Shown one piece after another: positions 1 through 5,603 of a stretch of DNA of 5,603 nt. The notes under the pieces were generated by a model that was not told the DNA's origin, searched no databases, and saw only the letters and a program-made list of their open reading frames with translations. The first letter of the stretch is position 1. Every line of letters starts with the position of its first letter. The stretch comes from Bacteroidota bacterium (lineage in GTDB: Bacteria; Bacteroidota; Rhodothermia; Rhodothermales; UBA10348). Made by a program: the position numbers and the translations under genes. The stretch is from positions 1 through 5,603 of the forward strand of contig SMXK01000196.1 of the NCBI GenBank assembly GCA_004356265.1, given 5' to 3'.

Positions 1-40
1 AGTCAGAGACTCTTGTCCTAATTTTGCAGTTCATCTTCGG

Positions 41-46
41 TATAAT
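41..46 (+). promoter_or_regulatory. Possible -10 element of the phoH promoter
   Basis: A perfect TATAAT hexamer lies 35 bp before the phoH start codon, which would give a leader of roughly 30 nt. No convincing -35 box is present at the normal spacing: TTGTCC at 13-18 is 22 bp upstream and TTTG at 23-26 only 14 bp upstream. It also does not match the TAnnTTTG element typical of Bacteroidota promoters. In an AT-rich leader the hexamer could be chance, so this is a weak call. Confidence 0.3.
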
Positions 47-81
47 ATCACCCCATATCAGCCCAAGCAAATCCGATCAAG

Positions 82-1050
82 TTGGAAGAAAAAACGATCC
101 TGATAGAACACGCCGAGCCTTTACTTCTCCTGGGCTTTAACGACGTTTATCTGCGTAAAATTGAGCGGGCATTCCCAGACACAAAAATAACTGCTCGGGG
201 AAATCAAGTACATCTCAACGGAACGAAGGATTCCATAGTTCGAATAGAACGTATCCTCATCGAATTGATCGTGTTGCTGAACAGAAATGGCAACCTGACG
301 GGAAACGATGTCGAAACAGTCCTTACTCTGTCGACTTCGCGGACTGGCAAACTCGCGGTATCAGGAGGAGGTCATAATACCATTCTGTTCACTCCGACCG
401 GGGGCGAAATCAAGGCGAAAAGCCCTAACCAGGCCCGCTTGGTTGATCGAGCAAGGAAAAATGACATAATCTTTTCCGTGGGCCCGGCTGGAACCGGAAA
501 AACGTATACCGCTGTTGCACTGGCCGTTGCTGCCCTCAAATCTCGTCAGGTCAAGCGAATAATTTTGTGCAGGCCGGCCGTTGAAGCGGGTGAACGACTG
601 GGCTTTTTACCAGGTGATCTTCGCGACAAAGTAGATCCGTATCTGCGACCGCTTTATGACGCATTGGGTGATATGTTACCTCCAGAGAAATTGAAGAGTT
701 TGATGGATCAGAACGTGATAGAAATTGCTCCGCTGGCTTATATGAGAGGTCGCACTTTAAGCAGCGCATTCGTCATCCTCGATGAAGCACAGAACGCGAC
801 AGCAGTTCAGATGAAGATGTTCCTGACCCGACTGGGACCTGCCAGCCGCGCCATCATAACCGGTGATATCACTCAGATGGATCTACCCTCAAATACAACG
901 AGCGGACTTGTGGACGCGATCGAGGTTCTGGGAAATATCAAAGGAATTGAATTTATTTATTTCGACGAAAATGATATTGTGAGGCACCGTCTCGTAAAAG
1001 AAATTGTCGGTGCGTATGCAAGAAACGGACGAGGAAAAAAACAGGGATAA
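82..1050 (+). CDS. phoH: PhoH-family ATPase (PhoH-like / YbeZ type)
   Basis: This is a cytoplasmic P-loop ATPase of the PhoH/YbeZ family, which is linked to RNA metabolism and, in many bacteria, to the rRNA-maturation endonuclease YbeY. At 322 aa it has the usual length. An N-terminal domain (about residues 1-110, including ARGNQVHLNG at 38-47) precedes the ATPase domain. Walker A is GPAGTGKT at 134-141, Walker B VILDEAQN at 231-238, and a TGD sensor-like motif lies at 260-262. The family blocks RPAVEAGERLGFLPGDL (164-180) and RHRLV (301-305) are present. The start is TTG at 82-84: an in-frame stop at 43-45 allows no upstream ATG, GTG or TTG, the next in-frame ATG (residue 198) lies beyond Walker A, and relatives begin with a similar EKTI-type N-terminus. 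There is no clear ribosome binding site. Three consecutive in-frame stops (TAA TAG TAA) end the gene. The ybeY gene that often follows is absent; panC converges instead. The true substrate is not established. Confidence 0.95.
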   Translation: MEEKTILIEHAEPLLLLGFNDVYLRKIERAFPDTKITARGNQVHLNGTKDSIVRIERILIELIVLLNRNGNLTGNDVETVLTLSTSRTGKLAVSGGGHNTILFTPTGGEIKAKSPNQARLVDRARKNDIIFSVGPAGTGKTYTAVALAVAALKSRQVKRIILCRPAVEAGERLGFLPGDLRDKVDPYLRPLYDALGDMLPPEKLKSLMDQNVIEIAPLAYMRGRTLSSAFVILDEAQNATAVQMKMFLTRLGPASRAIITGDITQMDLPSNTTSGLVDAIEVLGNIKGIEFIYFDENDIVRHRLVKEIVGAYARNGRGKKQG

Positions 1051-1074
1051 TAGTAATCTCGGTCATTCCCCGCT

Positions 1075-1935
1075 TCACGGGACGACGATAATCACGTTGT
1101 CGATCAATCGCGCATTGCTGAAAAAAACTGCCACCGCCGCTATTATGATATCACCGGATCTGATCGTATCGACCGGAGCCAAATCTGTAGTCAGAACAAC
1201 CTGAGCATAGTCAATTTTTCCATGCGTCGCCGCTGCAAGTTCCTGCGCCATTCGCGCCTCTATCTGCCCTCCGTCTCGAACCCCTTCTTCGATTTCTGTC
1301 CGGGCCGCAAAAATTGCGCGAGACAAAAAAGGCGCCTGATCTCGCTCTTCCGGTGATAGCTTCCTGTTCCTCGACGACAGCGCCAGTCCATCTTCCTCCC
1401 TTACTGTCGGGACCCCCTCAATGGAAATGTTGATATTCAGGTCAACTACCATTTTTTTAATAAGAAAAAACTGCTGAACGTCTTTCAGGCCGAAGACTGC
1501 GATATCGGCCGGGCACGCGTTAAATAATTTGGAAACGACCGTAAGAACCCCCTGAAAATGCCCCGGACGCGATGCACCACAGAGATATTTTGCCATTTCG
1601 TCGTTATTGACCCACGTTCGGGTCGCACCACCCGCATACATTTCCTCGATTGAGGGCACAAAAACGAGTGCGTCCGGGCATAATTCTTCCAGAACATTAA
1701 GATCTTTACCTAAATCTCTTGGATAAGAATCGAAATCTTCGCCTTCACCAAATTGGGTCGGGTTAATAAATATGGTGACAACACAGACATCCGCTATTTC
1801 TTTCGCGCGGGACACCAACTGCAAGTGCCCGGCGTGCAACGAACCCATCGTGGGCACCAGTGCGACCGATTTTGAGGCACATTGCGCGAGTCGAATCTGC
1901 GCTCGGATATCGGCAATAGTGTGAAATATTTTCAT
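1075..1935 (-). CDS. panC: Pantothenate synthetase (pantoate--beta-alanine ligase)
   Basis: This cytoplasmic enzyme joins pantoate and beta-alanine with ATP to make pantothenate (vitamin B5), the precursor of coenzyme A. The 286-aa product is full length (the E. coli enzyme is 283 aa). Visible family motifs are PTMGSLHAGH at residues 28-37 with the nucleotide-binding HxGH (34-37), FINPTQFGEGEDFDSYPR (56-73), SRPGHFQGVLTVVSKLFN (122-139), FGLKDVQQ (148-155) and the KMSKS-like SSRN loop (187-190) within PTVREEDGLALSSRN. It starts at ATG 1935-1933 without a recognisable Shine-Dalgarno sequence. A small hairpin lies just in front of the start. The gene is divergent from fumC and convergent with phoH. 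No panB or panD neighbours it in this window, so it is not visibly part of a pan operon. The assignment is secure; regulation is unknown. Confidence 0.97.
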   Translation of the reverse strand: MKIFHTIADIRAQIRLAQCASKSVALVPTMGSLHAGHLQLVSRAKEIADVCVVTIFINPTQFGEGEDFDSYPRDLGKDLNVLEELCPDALVFVPSIEEMYAGGATRTWVNNDEMAKYLCGASRPGHFQGVLTVVSKLFNACPADIAVFGLKDVQQFFLIKKMVVDLNINISIEGVPTVREEDGLALSSRNRKLSPEERDQAPFLSRAIFAARTEIEEGVRDGGQIEARMAQELAAATHGKIDYAQVVLTTDLAPVDTIRSGDIIIAAVAVFFSNARLIDNVIIVVP

Positions 1936-1937
1936 GA

Positions 1938-1959
1938 CTCGAAGGTACAGACTTCGGAG
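1938..1959 (-). promoter_or_regulatory. Small hairpin in the panC leader
   Basis: On the + strand CTCGAAG (1938-1944) is followed by a 7-nt loop (1945-1951) and CTTCG-G-AG (1952-1959), complementary over 7 bp with one bulged G. Read in the panC direction, the stem ends two bases before the ATG. Such a structure could affect translation initiation, but it is short and may be chance. Confidence 0.3.
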
Positions 1960-1995
1960 AGAAAAGACTGAATGTCCATGAATTACAACTCTGAG

Positions 1996-2016
1996 CAGCT
2001 TCGTATAACGTAGCTG
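1996..2016. promoter_or_regulatory. Imperfect palindrome, candidate operator between panC and fumC
   Basis: The arms CAGCTTCGT (1996-2004) and ACGTAGCTG (2008-2016) are inverted repeats matching at 8 of 9 positions around the 3-bp centre ATA. The site lies 60 bp from the panC start and 60 bp from the fumC start, in the middle of the only substantial noncoding region. Size and symmetry fit the binding site of a dimeric helix-turn-helix regulator. No regulator gene is nearby and I recognise no known consensus. Confidence 0.4.
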
Positions 2017-2076
2017 TCTCCGAACGGCGGTATATTCCGATCCTCGTTTATCTCAGTTTCATACTCGACAAAATCG

Positions 2077-3477
2077 ATGTCTACTTTTAGAACCGAAAAC
2101 GACTCTTTGGGTGAAGTTCAGGTCCCTGCCGATGCACTGTATGGCGCCCAGACTCAACGGGCATTCGATAATTTTCCGATCAGCGGAATACGATTTCCGC
2201 GGCTTTTTATAGAGGCGATCGGGACGATAAAGATGGCAGCCGCTAAAGCAAACGTAGAACTGGGATTGCTGAGCGAAGAAAAGGCTGTCGCAATTACCAG
2301 TGTATCAGCGGAGGTTGTCGCCGGACAACACGACGAACAGTTTGTGCTGGACATCTTCCAGACCGGAAGTGGGACGTCGTCGAACATGAACGCGAATGAG
2401 GTGATTGCGAACCGCGCTACTCTCGTGCTTGGCGGCTCTTTATCAGACCACTTGATCCATCCGAACGATGATGTGAATATGTCACAATCATCCAATGATG
2501 TTATTCCGACGGCCATGCACATTGCTGCCAGATTGGGCATCGAACGGGATTTAATCCCCGCTTTAATAGAGCTGGAAAATTCGCTCCTGCAGAAATCCGA
2601 TGAATTTGACGATGTAATAAAAAGCGGACGCACCCACCTGATGGACGCAACACCGGTCCGACTTGGACAGGAATTTTCTGCATTTGCCCATCAAGTATTG
2701 AAGTCAATAGAACGCGCGAGATACGCATCAGCCGAGCTGGCAGAACTTCCTATAGGCGGTACTGCCGTCGGCACAGGTATTAATTGCCCTCCCGGATTTG
2801 CATCATCCGCCATTTCACATATATCAGAAACTACAGGATTGATGTTTCGTGAGGCGGAAAATCATTTCGAGGCTCAGGCAGCAAAGGATACATACGTCAT
2901 GGCCTCCGGAATGCTCAGCACAGTCGCCGGGTCGCTGATGAAGATAGCCAACGACATACGGCACCTATCGAGCGGGCCCACAAGTGGCCTCAGTGAGATT
3001 CGTTTGCCGGCGATTCAGCCCGGCTCCTCAATCATGCCCGGAAAAGTAAATCCTGTTTTATGCGAAGCCCTCATGATGGTATCCGCGCGGGTCATGGGGA
3101 ATCACACTACGATAATGATTGGCGGTCAACACGGTAATTTTGAGCTGAATGTTATGATGCCCGTGATGACACAAGCCATGCTGGAAAGCATTTCTATTCT
3201 TGCAGGCGGAGCGAACGCTTTCCGAACCCGGTGCGTCGACGGTATCGAGGCTGACCGCGAGCGATGCCGCGAACTGCTGGAGCTGAACCCTTCCATCGCA
3301 ACGGCTTTGAATCGGGCGATAGGTTACGATAAAGCATCAAAAGTAGCGAAGCAAGCAGCAGCCGAAAGAAAATCTGTTCGGGATGTTGTGCTCGAGTTAC
3401 ATCTGATGCCGGAAAATGAATTAAACGAAATTCTGAATGTCCGAGATATGACGGAGCCCGGCATACCCGGTCAATAA
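2077..3477 (+). CDS. fumC: Class II fumarate hydratase
   Basis: This soluble, iron-independent fumarase interconverts fumarate and L-malate in the TCA cycle and acts as a homotetramer. The 466-aa product matches the E. coli enzyme (467 aa). Active-site segments come from different parts of the chain: GSGTSSNMN at residues 97-105, SSN at 138-140, GRTHLMDATPVRLGQEF at 184-200 with the catalytic-pair His187, and the superfamily signature GSSIMPGKVNP at 316-326 with the flexible catalytic Ser317/Ser318 loop. The signature reads PGKVNPVLCEA, as in fumarases, where aspartases usually have PAKVNP, so fumarase is favoured over aspartate ammonia-lyase. It starts at ATG 2077 with no clear Shine-Dalgarno sequence, only an A-rich stretch upstream. 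The amidotransferase gene follows after 40 bp on the same strand and may share the transcript. No other TCA-cycle genes are in view. Confidence 0.95.
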   Translation: MSTFRTENDSLGEVQVPADALYGAQTQRAFDNFPISGIRFPRLFIEAIGTIKMAAAKANVELGLLSEEKAVAITSVSAEVVAGQHDEQFVLDIFQTGSGTSSNMNANEVIANRATLVLGGSLSDHLIHPNDDVNMSQSSNDVIPTAMHIAARLGIERDLIPALIELENSLLQKSDEFDDVIKSGRTHLMDATPVRLGQEFSAFAHQVLKSIERARYASAELAELPIGGTAVGTGINCPPGFASSAISHISETTGLMFREAENHFEAQAAKDTYVMASGMLSTVAGSLMKIANDIRHLSSGPTSGLSEIRLPAIQPGSSIMPGKVNPVLCEALMMVSARVMGNHTTIMIGGQHGNFELNVMMPVMTQAMLESISILAGGANAFRTRCVDGIEADRERCRELLELNPSIATALNRAIGYDKASKVAKQAAAERKSVRDVVLELHLMPENELNEILNVRDMTEPGIPGQ

Positions 3478-3517
3478 CCAACATCGGGTTGAACAGTCAG
3501 CAACTGGGGATGGTAAT

Positions 3518-4222
3518 ATGAGTCTGCCAAAAATTGGAATTACGACCTCCCTGTACGAAGATGAACAGCGACTGGATATCGCGTACGTTCTGGCCGTGGA
3601 AAAGGCGGGCGGATTACCGATAATCATACCGATGTTTGATAGATCCGCGACAGCAAGAGAACTCGCGTCTCTACTGGACGGATTAGTAATAACCGGTGGC
3701 CCGGCGATCGAGACAAATCTGATCGGACAACTCCCCGACGACATCAATCCCACGGACGCGCGGCGAACCAGGAATGACGGATGGATCCTGGAGGCTTTCC
3801 TTGAATCACAAAAACCAATTCTGGGCATCTGTTACGGGATGCAGCTAATCAACGCCCGGTTCGGCGGAAGCATTTATGCCGACGTCCAAAAAACCCTCGG
3901 ATTGGATCAGGCCCATAGTAAAAAACGTGGGCGTGACAAACATCAGCTCGTTGTTGATCCGGGTACGCACGTTCACCGAATCCTGGAACAGGCGCCTGAA
4001 GAGACGACCGATATTTTCGCAAATTCCATACATGTTCAGGCGATCGAGAAGGTCGGATCAGGCCTCAGGGTATCGGCCCGCGCCGACGACGGTGTTATCG
4101 AAGCCATTGAATCCACGGACGGTCGACTCATCGGCGTCCAGTTTCATCCTGAGGGTATGGGCACAGCAGGGTCAGCATTTTTCGACAACCTGATTCGCGA
4201 AATCAGAATTACAGTCCGCTGA
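3518..4222 (+). CDS. Class I glutamine amidotransferase-like hydrolase (PuuD / peptidase C26 type)
   Basis: This is a cytoplasmic hydrolase with the class I glutamine amidotransferase fold. Characterised relatives such as PuuD cleave gamma-glutamyl-GABA in putrescine breakdown; the substrate here is unknown. At 234 aa it is a stand-alone domain, slightly shorter than E. coli PuuD (254 aa). The catalytic triad is visible: nucleophile Cys105 in PILGICYGMQL (100-110), then His210 and Glu212 in GVQFHPEGMG (206-215). The N-terminus (PKIGITTSLYEDEQ) and the NSIHVQAI segment (169-176) also fit the family. The loop after ITGG (58-61) reads PAIETNLIG and lacks the Asp/Pro pattern common in PuuD. The nucleophile elbow has Tyr where PuuD has Arg, as in other amidotransferases. 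ATG 3518 is preceded by the purine-rich TGGGGATGG (3505-3513), a weak ribosome binding site. It ends TGA-TAA and overlaps the dnaG 3' end. No putrescine genes are nearby, so I give no symbol. Confidence 0.85.
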   Translation: MSLPKIGITTSLYEDEQRLDIAYVLAVEKAGGLPIIIPMFDRSATARELASLLDGLVITGGPAIETNLIGQLPDDINPTDARRTRNDGWILEAFLESQKPILGICYGMQLINARFGGSIYADVQKTLGLDQAHSKKRGRDKHQLVVDPGTHVHRILEQAPEETTDIFANSIHVQAIEKVGSGLRVSARADDGVIEAIESTDGRLIGVQFHPEGMGTAGSAFFDNLIREIRITVR

Positions 4223-5603
4223 TAAATTTTCGATCCTGAATCACCTTTTTCAAGGCGTGTAATTCCATCATCTTTTCCGCCAGGGTACGCGTTGCATCCG
4301 GATTCCCTTGAGCTGCATACAGTTCTTTCTGCTGCGTTCGAATTGCCTGATCCACCCGTTCCAGTTTCAGCAACATCATCGCGCTCGCTGCCGATTCTCG
4401 GGCCTCCTGGTTCAGACCGGGAACGGGGATGTTCTTTTTCTTCTCCCAGTTTTCCGAGGGCTCTACATCGTGGGTTAAAACTTCAGCAGCGAGGCGCTGA
4501 AGTTTCACGCCGTACGATCCGTCGAAAAGCCCGTTTAAGTCCATCTCACCGGCGTCATACATCGCGATCACTGACTCGGCCATATTCCTCGCCGTACCCG
4601 CTGAAAAATCCGACAAAGACAGGTTCGACATCACAAATTCAATGAGCGGCAAGCCGTCTTGCAACATGATCGCAAAAAGATTTTTTTCGCACGGCAATAT
4701 TCGTGATGGCTGTTCTGTGGTTGCTGGCTGCAGTTGTGAGCCGTCTGCCTGGTTTTCAGGCCCTGTAGAACCCGTGTTTCGGGAAGCCTTAGAACTACCG
4801 GACGCGAAATCCGGCGATTCTCCATCGCGACTGCTGGATCCAGCGGACCTTGATATTCGTCTTTTTCCTGCAGACCGGGTAATAGACTCCAGAATACCGC
4901 GAAGCTGTAAATCCGGGATTTCCATCGCGTCACTGGCCAGTTTGATGTACGACTCTCGTACGAGTGGATCCGGGATTTTTCCGATCGTGTTGAGCACGGT
5001 TCGCTGCACTTTTGCCTGACCCTCCGGCGTATCCATCTGGCCCGCACCACGGGCATTATTCAGAATGAAATGAACGATGTCCTGTCGATTCTCCCGTAGA
5101 TAGGTCTCGAATGTTTCTGCGCCCTTTTCTCGAACGAACGAATCAGGGTCATATCCATCAGGTAGCGCCACGGCCGTAGCCCCTGTCCCCTGCTCCAGAA
5201 TCAGATCGATGGCACGGAATGCGGCACGAATCCCCGCCGAGTCAGAATCATAAAGCAGCACAATCCGACTGGCATATCGAGACAGAAGCTGAACTTGTTC
5301 GATGGTAATAGCCGTCCCACACGTTGCCACAGAATTATCAATGCCGGCCTGATGCAATGCGATAACATCTGTATATCCTTCCACCAGAATGGATTCGCCT
5401 CGTTTTCTTATTGGATTCCGAGCCTGGAAAAGGCCGTACAAGACCCTGCTTTTGTTGTAAACCAGCGTCTCCGGTGAATTGATATACTTTGGTTCGTCTT
5501 CCGGGTCGAGAACGCGTCCGCCAAATCCAATTATTTTCCCTACATGGCTCGTTATCGGAAAAATAATTCGCTTTCTATATCTGTCGTAAAAGCCGTCACC
5601 ACT
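4209..5603 (-). CDS. dnaG: DNA primase DnaG, C-terminal part (5' end beyond the window)
   Basis: DnaG makes the RNA primers for DNA replication and works with the DnaB helicase. The frame is open from the right edge (5603), giving 464 residues; the zinc-binding domain and the first part of the polymerase core lie outside. The visible part starts in the core (YDRYRKRIIFPI at 6-17, GFGGRVL at 26-32, PKYINSPET at 38-46), then the TOPRIM metal site: EGYTD (Glu75), YDSDSAG (Asp119, Asp121) and DPD (152-154). A Ser/Gly-rich linker at about 243-304 precedes a helical C-terminal domain that should bind DnaB. The TTG at 5441-5439 is internal and not the start, since conserved primase sequence continues upstream. 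The stop TAA lies inside the converging amidotransferase gene, a 14-bp overlap. The usual macromolecular-synthesis neighbours rpsU and rpoD are not seen on the downstream side. Confidence 0.95.
   Translation of the reverse strand, partial: SGDGFYDRYRKRIIFPITSHVGKIIGFGGRVLDPEDEPKYINSPETLVYNKSRVLYGLFQARNPIRKRGESILVEGYTDVIALHQAGIDNSVATCGTAITIEQVQLLSRYASRIVLLYDSDSAGIRAAFRAIDLILEQGTGATAVALPDGYDPDSFVREKGAETFETYLRENRQDIVHFILNNARGAGQMDTPEGQAKVQRTVLNTIGKIPDPLVRESYIKLASDAMEIPDLQLRGILESITRSAGKRRISRSAGSSSRDGESPDFASGSSKASRNTGSTGPENQADGSQLQPATTEQPSRILPCEKNLFAIMLQDGLPLIEFVMSNLSLSDFSAGTARNMAESVIAMYDAGEMDLNGLFDGSYGVKLQRLAAEVLTHDVEPSENWEKKKNIPVPGLNQEARESAASAMMLLKLERVDQAIRTQQKELYAAQGNPDATRTLAEKMMELHALKKVIQDRKFISGL

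Larger units (their letters stand above)
1936..2076. other. Divergent intergenic region between panC and fumC
   Basis: These 141 bp must contain the 5' ends of both panC (leftward) and fumC (rightward). I see no well-spaced sigma-70 or Bacteroidota-type promoter on either strand; TATATT at 2031-2036 is the best -10-like hexamer for fumC but lacks a partner -35. The region carries a hairpin beside the panC start and a 21-bp imperfect palindrome (listed separately). No open reading frame or RNA gene is evident. Confidence 0.6.

Noticed and set aside
1069..1081. CCCG/CGGG hairpin as a bidirectional terminator between phoH and panC
   Set aside because: The stem is only 4 bp, overlaps the panC coding end, and no T-tract follows on either strand.
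1999..2007. CTTCGTATA resembling part of a loxP arm
   Set aside because: Only nine bases match, the second arm and spacer of a lox site are absent, and no recombinase gene is present.
2031..2036. TATATT as a firm fumC -10 box
   Set aside because: No acceptable -35 hexamer is found 16-18 bp upstream, and it does not fit the Bacteroidota TAnnTTTG pattern.
2154..2633. 159-codon open frame antisense to fumC
   Set aside because: It lies wholly inside a clearly conserved gene, shows no recognisable motif, and is best explained as a shadow frame.
2077..3477. Aspartate ammonia-lyase (aspartase) instead of fumarase
   Set aside because: The signature reads GSSIMPGKVNP followed by CEA, and the histidine segment reads THLMDATP, both as in class II fumarases; aspartases usually have PAKVNP.
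4190..4206. CTGATT/AATCAG hairpin near the end of the amidotransferase gene as a terminator
   Set aside because: The stem is 6 bp and AT-rich, lies within the coding sequence, and is not followed by a T-tract in either direction.
4631..5056. 141-codon open frame on the minus strand inside dnaG
   Set aside because: It is a shifted frame of the primase gene with no recognisable domain, and the primase frame itself is continuous, so it is not a frameshift product.
4209..5441. TTG at 5441-5439 as the start of dnaG, giving a 410-aa protein
   Set aside because: The same frame stays open to the window edge and the extra 54 residues carry conserved primase sequence (YDRYRKRIIFPI, GFGGRVL, PKYINSPET). 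The true start is outside the window.

Overview
The window looks like an ordinary stretch of bacterial core chromosome. It holds five protein genes packed tightly and facing both ways: a PhoH-family ATPase (+), pantothenate synthetase panC (-), class II fumarase fumC (+), a class I glutamine amidotransferase-like hydrolase of the PuuD/peptidase C26 type (+), and the C-terminal three quarters or so of DNA primase dnaG (-, running off the right edge). Every frame is intact. I see no RNA genes, insertion sequences, CRISPR arrays or phage genes.

The organism is most likely a member of the Bacteroidota or a relative (Rhodothermota/Balneolota type). This is an inference from the PhoH and DnaG wording (for example the PhoH opening residues MEEKTILIEH, and the primase run SRYASRIVLLYDSDSAG), from the near absence of Shine-Dalgarno sequences, and from moderate base composition. 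No database search was possible, so the assignment is tentative.

Layout: positions 1-81 are a short leader with a TATAAT hexamer in front of phoH, which starts at TTG. phoH and panC converge with 24 bp between their stop codons. panC and fumC diverge across a 141-bp region (1936-2076), the only sizeable regulatory space. It contains a 21-bp imperfect palindrome and a small hairpin just in front of the panC start. fumC and the amidotransferase gene are separated by 40 bp and may be cotranscribed. The amidotransferase gene and dnaG converge and overlap by 14 bp at their 3' ends.

The genes serve unrelated housekeeping roles: RNA metabolism, coenzyme A precursor synthesis, the TCA cycle, a gamma-glutamyl hydrolysis of unknown substrate, and replication priming. 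I found no sign of a new multi-gene system. The points most worth a second look are the palindrome between panC and fumC, the overlapping convergent 3' ends, and the unknown substrate of the amidotransferase-like enzyme.
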